Positions 25,284 to 33,568 of a stretch of 64,000 nt of DNA are shown here, piece after piece. This DNA comes from an uncultured Sphaerochaeta sp. Its GTDB lineage: Bacteria > Spirochaetota > Spirochaetia > Sphaerochaetales > Sphaerochaetaceae. The first letter of the stretch is position 1, and every line of letters starts with the position of its first letter. The translations under genes and the position numbers were made by a program. Location: the NCBI RefSeq assembly GCF_963677315.1, contig NZ_OY781939.1, forward strand, positions 248,001-312,000, written 5' to 3'. A model generated the notes under the pieces. The model saw only the letters and a list, made by a program, of their open reading frames with translations, was not told the DNA's origin and did no database searches.

Positions 25284-26639
25284 ATGAAAATAGTATTAGT
25301 AGGAGCTGGATCTCTCCAGTTCGGGCTCGGAATGCTCGGTGATATTTTTCAAAGCAAGGTACTTGCCGGCAGTGAGGTGGTATTGCTTGATATCAATGCT
25401 AAAGCAGTAGATAGGGTAGCCCGCATTGCAAATGATTTTCTCAAGAAAGAGGGACTGGACTTCTCTGTTCAGGGAACACTCGACAGGAAAGAAGCCTTCA
25501 AAGGAACAGATTTCATCATCACATCCATAGAGGTAGGTGATCGTTTTAAGCTTTGGGATGATGACTGGAAGGTGCCCCTGCAATATGGAATTCACCAGGT
25601 CTATGGGGAAAACGGAGGGCCAGGTGGTGTGTTCCATTCGTTAAGAATTATTCCTCACATCCTTGATATTGTAGGGGATGCAGTTGAGATTTGTCCTGAT
25701 GCATGGATTTTCAATTACTCGAATCCGATGACGGCAATCGGAACCACCGTAATGAGAAAGTACCCTGAGGCAAAGTTTGTAGGGATGTGTCACGAAATTG
25801 GATGGCTCGACCGTTGGCTCCCTGAGATGTTGGGTATGGAGCGTGACAAATTTTCCTATCGGGCTGCTGGATTGAATCATTTCAGTTGCATGTACCAAGT
25901 GAAAGATATTGCAACTGGGGAGGACCTCTATCCCCAGGTACTTGAGAAAGCAAGCGAATTCTTCAAACATGAAGCTGGATATAGTGATTTTTATGAGACC
26001 TATCTTAAAACTGGACAAATGGAAAGCCATGAAGCGTTCCATAAAAAAGGTTCTGCTCGAAAAGGACGTTTTGAATGGACAGATAAACGAATAGCCAAAT
26101 TCATGCTTCAATATTTCAAGTTGCTCCCCATTACAGTAGACAGTCATTTCGGGGAGTATCTAGCATGGGCCTGGGATATTGTGGATCATAGGGGAATCTT
26201 GGATTTCTATGATTATTATCGAGCAGCACTTACTGTTGAACATAAACCTGAGATTGAATTAAAGGTCCATGAAAGGGTAGTACCCATTATTGAAGGAATC
26301 ATCACCAATTCTGGATATGAAGAACCAGCTGTTAATGTTTTAAATAATGGGCTGATACCCGATCTTCCATCTTGGGTGGTAGTGGAAGTTCCAGCAATCA
26401 TCAATAAAGATGGAGTTAACGGTATCAAGATTCCATCTCTTCCGAAGGGGTATCTTGCACTGCTTAGAAACTACTGTGGTGTGTATGATCTAACAGCTGA
26501 AGCAATTCTGTGTAAAAGCAAGGATCTTGCTACACAGGCAATCATAGCAAACCCAATAGTAAACCAAGTTACACGCATCGATGATATGGTCTCTCGCATG
26601 ATTGATATTCAGAATAAGTGGCTTGGGTATCTTCAATAA
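25284..26639 (+). CDS. GH4 family glycosidase, alpha-glucosidase-like (cassette)
   Basis: A 451-residue NAD-dependent glycoside hydrolase of family 4, which cleaves by an oxidation-elimination route using NAD+ and a divalent metal. The dinucleotide fold is VGAGSLQFGLGMLGDI at the N-terminus. NYSNPMTAI and the metal/substrate motif GMCHEIGW follow (around residues 148 and 170), then AAGLNHF. In published GH4 subgrouping, CHE accompanies alpha-glucosidases acting on unphosphorylated sugars, and CN(V/I)P the 6-phospho enzymes. This fits ABC import of an intact glucoside. The gene sits directly after the permeases and is followed by a hairpin and the LacI gene. It is similar to the solitary GH4 gene at 37232. 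Confidence 0.9.
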   Translation: MKIVLVGAGSLQFGLGMLGDIFQSKVLAGSEVVLLDINAKAVDRVARIANDFLKKEGLDFSVQGTLDRKEAFKGTDFIITSIEVGDRFKLWDDDWKVPLQYGIHQVYGENGGPGGVFHSLRIIPHILDIVGDAVEICPDAWIFNYSNPMTAIGTTVMRKYPEAKFVGMCHEIGWLDRWLPEMLGMERDKFSYRAAGLNHFSCMYQVKDIATGEDLYPQVLEKASEFFKHEAGYSDFYETYLKTGQMESHEAFHKKGSARKGRFEWTDKRIAKFMLQYFKLLPITVDSHFGEYLAWAWDIVDHRGILDFYDYYRAALTVEHKPEIELKVHERVVPIIEGIITNSGYEEPAVNVLNNGLIPDLPSWVVVEVPAIINKDGVNGIKIPSLPKGYLALLRNYCGVYDLTAEAILCKSKDLATQAIIANPIVNQVTRIDDMVSRMIDIQNKWLGYLQ

Positions 26640-26641
26640 GA

Positions 26642-26680
26642 AAGTAAGGGCTCCTGGATGATTGGCTGGGAGCCTTACTT
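26642..26680 (+). terminator. Hairpin between GH4 gene and LacI gene
   Basis: AAGTAAGGGCTCC pairs with GGGAGCCTTACTT with one bulged base, starting two bases after the GH4 stop codon. A TCTCTTTT stretch follows. It would lower regulator expression relative to the enzymes. Confidence 0.65.
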
Positions 26681-26704
26681 GTAAGAGATTTCTCTTTTGA
26701 CAAA

Positions 26705-27751
26705 ATGGTAGGAGATACCTATAGTAAGGATATGCAGACTATTAAGGAAATTTCCCAGAGGGCTGGTGTCAGTCCTACTACTGTCTCAAACGTAATTCAC
26801 GGAAGAACTGGGAAAGTCTCTCCAGAGGTACGCGAAAAGGTTGAAAGAATACTGGAAGAAGTAAATTATGCTCCAAACATGGCAGCGACTATACTAGCTC
26901 ATGAAAATTCTCGAATTGTTGGAGTGATTTTTTTCAGTGAGACACGTCGGGATGAAACCCAGCTCGAGGATCCATTTAGTTTTACCATTTTAGGTAATAT
27001 TGAATGGGAACTAAGGAAACTTGGGTATTATATGATGGTACATACAACGAGTGACCAAAATGAAGTCTTACGGTTTGTCCAGTCCTGGAAACTTGCCGGA
27101 GTCATTATTCTCTGGGTTCCTCAATCGATAATCCCTCACATCAATGAACATGTATCATGTCCGGTAGTCCATATTGATAGTTACCATATTGAAGGTGATA
27201 TGAAACACTATCGGGTGGGTATAGAAGATCGACTGGGAGGCTATCAGCTATCAAAGTATCTCTTGTCAATGGGGCATCGTGAAATGGTTTTTCTCTCCAA
27301 TGGCCCTACCAGGACAGTTTCTGACCATATGAGATTTCATGGGCTTACAGATGGATTTAGAGAGTATGGATTGACCCTAGAAGAGGAAACCTTCATTCCT
27401 CTTCCGCAGAGCAAAGAAGAACGGTACAAAATCTATGCAGAACTCTCTTCTCTTGAAAATGCATGTACTGTTATAGTCTTTTCTGCTGATTATTACGCTT
27501 CAGAGGCAATAGCATTTTTTCATAAGATTAATATTGGTGTACCTGATGATATTTCAGTCACTGGGTTTGATGACAATATTTTCAGCAGGATAACCTCTCC
27601 GACAATCACCACAATTCATCAAGATACAGCAGAACGAGGAAGACTAGCTGTTGATATGCTGATTAAACTTATTGAAGGAGAAGTTGTTGAACCTCATCAG
27701 GTAAGCCTGCCTGTCTATTTACAAGTACGAGAATCAGTAAAGAGACTATAG
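26705..27751 (+). CDS. LacI-family transcriptional regulator (cassette)
   Basis: A 348-residue regulator. The helix-turn-helix TIKEISQRAGVSPTTVSNVI is followed by the hinge helix region and a periplasmic-binding-like effector domain (GVIFFSE..., TGFDDNIFSRITSPTITTI). The conserved LacI start is probably the internal Met10 (ATG at 26732, MQTIKEIS), although its ribosome site is poorly spaced; the ATG at 26705 is the upstream option. It most likely binds the 18-bp palindrome before the cassette's first gene and is released by the imported sugar. It is the last gene before the right direct repeat. Confidence 0.92.
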   Translation: MVGDTYSKDMQTIKEISQRAGVSPTTVSNVIHGRTGKVSPEVREKVERILEEVNYAPNMAATILAHENSRIVGVIFFSETRRDETQLEDPFSFTILGNIEWELRKLGYYMMVHTTSDQNEVLRFVQSWKLAGVIILWVPQSIIPHINEHVSCPVVHIDSYHIEGDMKHYRVGIEDRLGGYQLSKYLLSMGHREMVFLSNGPTRTVSDHMRFHGLTDGFREYGLTLEEETFIPLPQSKEERYKIYAELSSLENACTVIVFSADYYASEAIAFFHKINIGVPDDISVTGFDDNIFSRITSPTITTIHQDTAERGRLAVDMLIKLIEGEVVEPHQVSLPVYLQVRESVKRL

Positions 27752-27815
27752 TATGCAATTTACCATTCGACCTTTGGTGTGAAATTCTGTAACTCTTTAA
27801 GGATAAATTTAGAAA

Positions 27816-27860
27816 ATCATCAAATAACAGTAGAGTGGGCTGGTCATCAAGCCAGCCCAC
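27816..27860 (+). repeat. Right copy of the 45-bp perfect direct repeat
   Basis: Identical to 21801-21845 at every base. Here it is not part of a coding sequence: it lies between the LacI gene and the convergent small gene at 27865. Its hairpin (stem GTGGGCTGG/CCAGCCCAC) can terminate transcription from either side. Confidence 0.95.
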
Positions 27861-27864
27861 AATA

Positions 27865-28047
27865 CTATGTCTCTTGATCGTCATCCTTGAGCGCTTTCCT
27901 ACGGGAACGTACGCTCTCGGTGAGCAGAAACTCAATCTGGCCGTTTATAGAGCGGAAGTCATCTTCCGCCCAAGCGGCCAGCTCCTTCCACAGCGATGAC
28001 GAAAGACGCAACAATACCTGTTTCTTACTCTTATCCTTTGCATCCAT
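27865..28047 (-). CDS. Small ribbon-helix-helix-like protein paired with SPFH gene
   Basis: A 60-residue basic/acidic protein: a short N-terminal strand (KKQVLLRLSSSLWKELAAWA) followed by two helices (SINGQIEFLLTESVRSRRK), resembling Arc/MetJ ribbon-helix-helix DNA-binding proteins. It starts 17 bases after the stop of the SPFH gene and is surely cotranscribed with it. From memory, similar small proteins are often encoded next to SPFH genes in Firmicutes and spirochaetes. Whether it binds DNA is not shown. The right direct repeat acts as its terminator. Confidence 0.75.
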   Translation of the reverse strand: MDAKDKSKKQVLLRLSSSLWKELAAWAEDDFRSINGQIEFLLTESVRSRRKALKDDDQET

Positions 28048-28064
28048 ACGTCATCATCCTTATG

Positions 28065-29072
28065 CTAATAGAGTGACCCACTGTTTACGATTGGCTGTAC
28101 ATCCTTGTTTCCACAAAGAACAACCAAAAGATTGCTTACCATGGAAGCCTTACGCTCTTCATCCAGGTTCACTACCTCACTCTCATTCAACTGCTCAAGA
28201 GCCATCTGGACCATTCCAACCGCTCCTTCCACAATTTTTTGTCTCGCAGCGATGATAGCAGAAGCCTGTTGACGCTGCAACATTGCTGCGGCAATCTCAG
28301 GAGCGTAAGAGAGATGGGTAATTCTTGCCTCCAGAATTTCCAGGCCGGCAACGGCAACCTTGCCTTGTAGTTCCTTCAGCAGATCCTCTGCTACCTCCCT
28401 GCTACTTCCTCTCAATGATTTTTCATCATCATCACTATCGTAAGGGAAGAGCCGTACCACATTTCTCAGTGCACTATCGCACTGTATGGAAAGATAATCC
28501 ACATAGTTGTCAACGTCAAACACCGCTTTAGCGGTATCAACCACTTTCCAGATAACGACAACACCGATAATGATTGGATTGCCCTGAGAGTCATTGATTT
28601 TCTGCTTCTCATTATTCAGTGTCATTGCTTTGAGGGATAGCTTACGTTTTGGAATCTGTATCGAATAGGCAGTGGTTCCACTCTTATTCGCATCAGTCTT
28701 TCCTTCAAGCTTATAGGATCCTGAAGAGTTTTCAGATGAAGATGCAGGATTAACCGCTGTTACAAATGGGTTTACAAAGAAAAATCCCTCTTTCTTGAGT
28801 GTCCCATAATACTTACCAAATAAGGTAAGCACCAACGCTTCATTCGGTTTGATTATCTTCAATCCCCCAAACAGGATTGGCCCAATGATAAAACCATAGA
28901 GTGCTCCAAGAGTAATGACAACTGCACGAATGGCTCCTGGAATATCTGCAGCCATGCCAAAGATGAACAGGGCAAATGACAAGAGGATAAGCAGCACATT
29001 GACTACCAGGATCGTCAATCCGATTGAAGGTCGGTTCAGGACTTTTTCTTTAGAGTAGACAGGTTCATTCAT
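28065..29072 (-). CDS. SPFH/Band 7 domain membrane protein
   Basis: A 335-residue protein. Two N-terminal hydrophobic segments (about 17-42 and 47-70) are followed by an SPFH domain (LKIIKPNEALVLTLFGKYYGTL onward), with the coiled segment AAAMLQRQQASAIIAARQKI near residues 260-280. SPFH proteins form membrane microdomain scaffolds and protease-associated assemblies. A C-terminal Asp/Glu-rich region (ESEVVNLDEERKASMV) follows. It forms a two-gene operon with the small RHH-like gene. The start ATG has GGAGG upstream on the minus strand. Confidence 0.9.
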   Translation of the reverse strand: MNEPVYSKEKVLNRPSIGLTILVVNVLLILLSFALFIFGMAADIPGAIRAVVITLGALYGFIIGPILFGGLKIIKPNEALVLTLFGKYYGTLKKEGFFFVNPFVTAVNPASSSENSSGSYKLEGKTDANKSGTTAYSIQIPKRKLSLKAMTLNNEKQKINDSQGNPIIIGVVVIWKVVDTAKAVFDVDNYVDYLSIQCDSALRNVVRLFPYDSDDDEKSLRGSSREVAEDLLKELQGKVAVAGLEILEARITHLSYAPEIAAAMLQRQQASAIIAARQKIVEGAVGMVQMALEQLNESEVVNLDEERKASMVSNLLVVLCGNKDVQPIVNSGSLY

Positions 29073-29282
29073 ACGAATGCCTCCAAGGTGTGATAGTAAA
29101 AGATATCAAAATGATATCAATTAGATAATTCACTAATCGAGGAGAATTGTCAAGATTAAGACTTGTAAGAAATTTGGAATACAAAACATATTTGTACAAA
29201 TACGCGTTATGCCTCCCAGCCTTAGGGACACCTCACTCTCTATCGGCATCGCACTACTGCTGTGTGCATTGTCTATAAATTC

Positions 29283-29291
29283 TGGTATACT
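29283..29291 (+). promoter_or_regulatory. Extended -10 promoter of the polyamine operon
   Basis: TGGTATACT is an extended -10 element (TGn plus TATACT at 29286-29291), 31 bases before the speA start at 29323; GAGGAG lies between them. No good -35 box is seen. The other bases of the 29073-29322 gap show only the divergent SPFH promoter region. Confidence 0.5.
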
Positions 29292-29322
29292 GATGAAACG
29301 AAAAGACCTATGAGGAGTAGTA

Positions 29323-31230
29323 ATGGATACTTGGACACTAGATGACGCAAGAAAGCTGTATCACATCGATTCCTGGGGAAATGAGTATTTTCATGTCTCA
29401 GAGAAAGGTGAAGTTGAAGTACGGCTCAAAGATAAGGACCCAAAAAGTCAAGTAAGCTTGTTATCCATAGTCAAGGGTTTGCAAGAGAGAGGTATGAAAT
29501 TGCCTGTACTCCTGCGATTTTCAAATATTCTTGACTCGAGGATCCAACATATCAATGAGAGTTTTCTTGGTGCCATGAAGGATGCAGGCTATACCGGTAC
29601 CTACCGGGGAGTCTATCCTATCAAGGTAAACCAACAGCAACAGGTTGTTGAGGAAATATGTAAATACGGTAAACAGTACCACCATGGCTTGGAAACCGGC
29701 AGCAAGGCTGAGCTTTTGCTTGCCCTTGCTCATATCGATGATCTGGAAGCCTATGTTATCTGTAACGGATACAAGGATGAGGAATATATTGACTTGGCCC
29801 TGAGAGGCCTCTCCATGGGAGTGCAAACCGTTCTGGTGGTGGAGATGCCGGGAGAGGTGGATATCATTCTGGAACGTAGTAGGGCAATGGGCGTTAAGCC
29901 CAATATTGGACTGAGAATGAAACCCTCAACCGTTGCAAGTGGACACTGGACAGACAGTGGTGGGGACCGCAGTGTCTTCGGCCTGAATACCACACAGGTT
30001 ATCCAGGTGGTTGATAAGCTCAGGAACGAGCAGATGCTCGATAGCCTGAAATTATTACACTATCATCTGGGAAGCCAGATTCCCAACATTCGTGATATCC
30101 GTATGGGCGCAACGGAAGCAGCACGATTCTACTGTGGATTGGTTCATGAGGGAGCCCCCATGGGCTTGTTGGATATCGGAGGGGGATTGGCAATTGACTA
30201 TGATGGTTCTCATACCGATAGCTCAAACAGCCGAAATTACTCCACCAAAGAGTATTGTGATGACGTTGTCGAGGAAGTAATGACCATCTGCAAGGAAGAG
30301 AATGTTACCCATCCAACCTTGCTCAGTGAGTCTGGAAGAGCATTGGTCTCCTACTATTCGGTCCTGCTGCTCAACGTCCTGGATACCAATATTTTCTGGA
30401 ACGGCGAGGATGTTGAGGCAAAGCTCGACCCTGAAGTGCTTCCAGCATTGGAGAACCTCCTCTACGTGAGGAAGATGCTCAATGAGAAGAATGCACAGGA
30501 GTGCCTGAACGACCTAAACTATTACCGTGAGGAGATTAGAAACAAGTTTCTCTATGGTAAGGTGAATATGAGGGAGCGTGCTGCAGCAGAGCATGTTTAC
30601 TGGTCTATTGTTGCAGAGATCAAGCAGACCTATGGAGAAGTTGAGTCCCCTGAGTTTGAGAAGTTGGAGCAGCAATTATCAGATATCTACTATGGAAACT
30701 TCAGTCTCTTCCAATCACTTCCTGATGTATGGGCGATTGATCAATTATTCCCCATCATGCCGATCCATATGCTGGACAAGAGGCCGGACAGAAAGGCAAT
30801 CCTGAGTGACATCACCTGTGACAGCGAGGGAAAAATCGATCGATTCATTGGTCGCTGGGAGGTGGAGAACACCCTTAGCCTTCACACCCTTCCTGAGAAT
30901 GATGACTACATCCTCGGGGTCTTCTTGGTTGGGGCTTACCAGGAAACACTGGGGGACCTGCACAATCTGCTGGGAGATACCAATGTTGCCTCAGTTACCT
31001 ATGAGGACGGGAAATTCCGACTTCATAATGAGTTGGAAGGTGATACGGTGGCTGATGTATTAAGCTACGTGGAATATGAGCCTAAACATTTGGAGGCTCT
31101 GATCAGAAACAAAGCTGAACGTGCAGTTCAGGATGGAAGGATAACCCCGCTTGAGAGGCGGCGCATCATTGCTGCCTATACAGCCGGACTCAGAGGATAT
31201 ACCTACTACGAAACCGACCAAGAGGAGTAA
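29323..31230 (+). CDS. speA: Biosynthetic arginine decarboxylase
   Basis: A 635-residue PLP-dependent fold III decarboxylase of the long SpeA type, converting arginine to agmatine. The PLP-lysine region is YRGVYPIKVNQQQQVVEEI (about residues 95-115). HHGLETGSKAELLLAL, LHYHLGSQIPNI and LDIGGGLAIDYDGS (glycine-rich phosphate binding) follow, and the usual C-terminal extension is present. First gene of a tight four-gene spermidine operon; the next gene begins 3 bases after its stop. Confidence 0.96.
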   Translation: MDTWTLDDARKLYHIDSWGNEYFHVSEKGEVEVRLKDKDPKSQVSLLSIVKGLQERGMKLPVLLRFSNILDSRIQHINESFLGAMKDAGYTGTYRGVYPIKVNQQQQVVEEICKYGKQYHHGLETGSKAELLLALAHIDDLEAYVICNGYKDEEYIDLALRGLSMGVQTVLVVEMPGEVDIILERSRAMGVKPNIGLRMKPSTVASGHWTDSGGDRSVFGLNTTQVIQVVDKLRNEQMLDSLKLLHYHLGSQIPNIRDIRMGATEAARFYCGLVHEGAPMGLLDIGGGLAIDYDGSHTDSSNSRNYSTKEYCDDVVEEVMTICKEENVTHPTLLSESGRALVSYYSVLLLNVLDTNIFWNGEDVEAKLDPEVLPALENLLYVRKMLNEKNAQECLNDLNYYREEIRNKFLYGKVNMRERAAAEHVYWSIVAEIKQTYGEVESPEFEKLEQQLSDIYYGNFSLFQSLPDVWAIDQLFPIMPIHMLDKRPDRKAILSDITCDSEGKIDRFIGRWEVENTLSLHTLPENDDYILGVFLVGAYQETLGDLHNLLGDTNVASVTYEDGKFRLHNELEGDTVADVLSYVEYEPKHLEALIRNKAERAVQDGRITPLERRRIIAAYTAGLRGYTYYETDQEE

Positions 31231-31233
31231 AAC

Positions 31234-32439
31234 ATGGAAAAGAAACGTTTAATGATCATAGGAGCAGGTGGCGTCGGTAATGTTGCCGTACGCAAATCTG
31301 CCAGAATGGAAGACCTCTATGAGGTAATCTTGCTTGCAAGCAGGACAAAAGCCAAATGTGATGCAATTGCCGCTGAGGCAGGACCAGTCCCTGTTGAAAC
31401 TGCTCAGGTTGATGCTGATGATGTTGGGGCATTGGTCAGTCTCATGGAATCTTTCAAGCCTGATGTAGTACTCAATGTTGCACTTCCTTACCAGGACCTC
31501 CCGATCATGGATGCCTGCCTGAAATATGGTGTTGATTATGTTGATACTGCAAATTACGAACCAAAGGATGAAGCACATTTTGAATACTCCTACCAGTGGG
31601 CCTATCAGGAAAAGTTCAAAAAGGCTGGCCTGACAGCACTGCTTGGAAGTGGTTTTGACCCTGGGGTGACCAATGTATTCACCGCATATGCTGCAAAACA
31701 CTATTTTGATGAGATGCACTATCTCGATATTGTTGACTGTAATGCAGGGGATCATGGAAAGAGCTTTGCTACCAACTTCAATCCTGAGATCAATATCCGT
31801 GAGATTACGCAAAATGGTCGCTACTACGAAGAGGGAGAGTGGAAAAGCACGGAGCCCTTGGAAATACACCAGAACGTGGACTATCCACGAATCGGGGGAA
31901 AAGAGAGCTATTTGCTCTTCCATGAGGAATTGGAATCTTTGGTGAAACACTACCCGAGTCTGAAACGTGCCCGTTTTTGGATGACCTTCAGCCAGCAATA
32001 CATCACCCATTTGAAGGTGCTGGAGGATATTGGGATGACCAGTATTGAACCGGTCATGTTCCAGGGAATGGAAATCCAACCGCTACAGTTTCTCAAGGCC
32101 GTACTTCCCGAGCCTTCCTCCCTTGGTGAAAACTACAAGGGCCAAACCTCCATTGGTTGCCAGATCAAGGGTATCAAGGACGGCAAGGAGAGGACTCTCT
32201 ACATATTCAACAACTGCAGCCATCAAATGGCGTACCAGGATACAAAAGCACAGGCAGTGAGCTATACGACAGGTGTTCCCGCGGCTCTCGGCACCAGTTT
32301 GGTTGCACGTGGTATCTGGAAGGCCCCTGGTGTGAATAATATGGAACAGTTTGATCCTGATCCATTCCTTGAGGAACTTGGGCCATTGGGCCTTCCCTGG
32401 GAAGTGGTTGTCGATGGCAAGCTTGCCTTTGGTGAGTAG
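31234..32439 (+). CDS. Carboxyspermidine (carboxynorspermidine) dehydrogenase/synthase
   Basis: A 401-residue member of the saccharopine dehydrogenase-like family. The NAD(P)H-binding motif is IIGAGGVGNVAVRKSA at the N-terminus. Later ALLGSGFDPGVTNVF and HQNVDYPRIGGKESY match the carboxy(nor)spermidine dehydrogenase branch. It would reductively condense putrescine with aspartate semialdehyde to carboxyspermidine. Placement between speA and nspC, with 3-base gaps on both sides, fixes the pathway. A lysine-pathway saccharopine dehydrogenase is the alternative but does not fit the operon. Confidence 0.92.
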   Translation: MEKKRLMIIGAGGVGNVAVRKSARMEDLYEVILLASRTKAKCDAIAAEAGPVPVETAQVDADDVGALVSLMESFKPDVVLNVALPYQDLPIMDACLKYGVDYVDTANYEPKDEAHFEYSYQWAYQEKFKKAGLTALLGSGFDPGVTNVFTAYAAKHYFDEMHYLDIVDCNAGDHGKSFATNFNPEINIREITQNGRYYEEGEWKSTEPLEIHQNVDYPRIGGKESYLLFHEELESLVKHYPSLKRARFWMTFSQQYITHLKVLEDIGMTSIEPVMFQGMEIQPLQFLKAVLPEPSSLGENYKGQTSIGCQIKGIKDGKERTLYIFNNCSHQMAYQDTKAQAVSYTTGVPAALGTSLVARGIWKAPGVNNMEQFDPDPFLEELGPLGLPWEVVVDGKLAFGE

Positions 32440-32442
32440 CTC

Positions 32443-33558
32443 ATGATCGATTTGAAAAAGATAAGCCATACTCCAGCCTTTGTGTTGGAGTATGAGCTTC
32501 TGGAAAAGAACCTTTCCATCATTGAACAGTTGCAGAAGGATCTTCCCCTCTCCTTCCTCTTCGCCCTTAAAGGGTTTGCGATGCACGCGGTATTCCCGGA
32601 CTTGGCCGCCGTTGCGAGCGGGGCAACTGCATCCTCACTGAATGAGGCACTTCTTGCATCTCCCTATTTTAATGAAATCCACGCATATGCTCCGGTGTAT
32701 CAGAAGAACGAATTTGAAACCATTGCCTCGATGGCAACACACATTACGTTCAACTCTGTTTCCCAGCTGGAGACATATCGTGACAGAAGTAGCAATGCTC
32801 AATTGGGACTTCGCATCAATGCCATGTACTCGACAGTCTCTACTGCCTTGTATGATCCCTGTAGCTACGGGAGCCGTTTGGGTATACTTCCCAAGGATCT
32901 TCCACAACTCCCAGAGGGGGTGAGTGGATTGCACTCCCACAACCTCTGCGAGAGTGGTGCCCAAGAGCTGGCCCATACGCTCTCATCGATCGAAAAGCAT
33001 TGGGGGCATTTACTTGGTGATATAGAGTGGTTGAATCTTGGTGGTGGACACCTGGTAACCAGAAAAGGGTATGACCTGGATCTTTTCAGGAAGACGATCA
33101 TGGATTTCCACGATCGATATCCCCACATCAAACTTATATTGGAACCTGGTGCAGCCTTTGTTTGGGAAACTGGGTATCTGGTAACCGAAATTCTTGATAT
33201 TGTTGATAATGGTGGTATCAAGACACTGATGATCGACGCCTCCTTTGCGGCCCATATGCCGGACTGTCTGGAAATGCCGTACTCTCCAAATGTAATCGGA
33301 GCGCAACTGGAAGAGAGTGGTGTCTATCGTCTTGGAGGATCATCCTGCTTGGCTGGGGACTGGGTGGGCAGTTATACCTTTGAGAAAGCACCTAAGATTG
33401 GGGACCATCTTGTACTCTGTGACATGATGCACTACACCATGGTCAAGACCACCATGTTCAATGGTATCGCCTTACCGGATATCGGCATCTATCGCGATAA
33501 GAGATATACCGTGGTGAAAACCTTCGGATTTGATGATTATCAACGACGCTTGTCGTAG
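32443..33558 (+). CDS. nspC: Carboxyspermidine (carboxynorspermidine) decarboxylase
   Basis: A 371-residue PLP fold III decarboxylase of the NspC family. The PLP-lysine is in FLFALKGFAMHAVFPDL near residue 45. LRINAMYSTV, GLHSHNLCESGAQEL, NLGGGHLVTRKGYDL and LEPGAAFVWETGYLV give the barrel and phosphate-binding motifs, and LGGSSCLAGDW holds the catalytic Cys region. It produces spermidine from carboxyspermidine. It is cotranscribed with speA and the dehydrogenase; agmatinase follows 10 bases later. Confidence 0.95.
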   Translation: MIDLKKISHTPAFVLEYELLEKNLSIIEQLQKDLPLSFLFALKGFAMHAVFPDLAAVASGATASSLNEALLASPYFNEIHAYAPVYQKNEFETIASMATHITFNSVSQLETYRDRSSNAQLGLRINAMYSTVSTALYDPCSYGSRLGILPKDLPQLPEGVSGLHSHNLCESGAQELAHTLSSIEKHWGHLLGDIEWLNLGGGHLVTRKGYDLDLFRKTIMDFHDRYPHIKLILEPGAAFVWETGYLVTEILDIVDNGGIKTLMIDASFAAHMPDCLEMPYSPNVIGAQLEESGVYRLGGSSCLAGDWVGSYTFEKAPKIGDHLVLCDMMHYTMVKTTMFNGIALPDIGIYRDKRYTVVKTFGFDDYQRRLS

Positions 33559-33568
33559 GAGAGAGAGA

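Noticed and set aside
21801..27860. Transposon or insertion sequence as the explanation of the direct repeats
   Set aside because: No transposase, no terminal inverted repeats, and 45 bp is far longer than a normal target duplication.
31249..32079. A 276-codon minus-strand frame opposite the carboxyspermidine dehydrogenase
   Set aside because: The plus-strand gene has full family motifs and operon spacing; the antisense frame has none.
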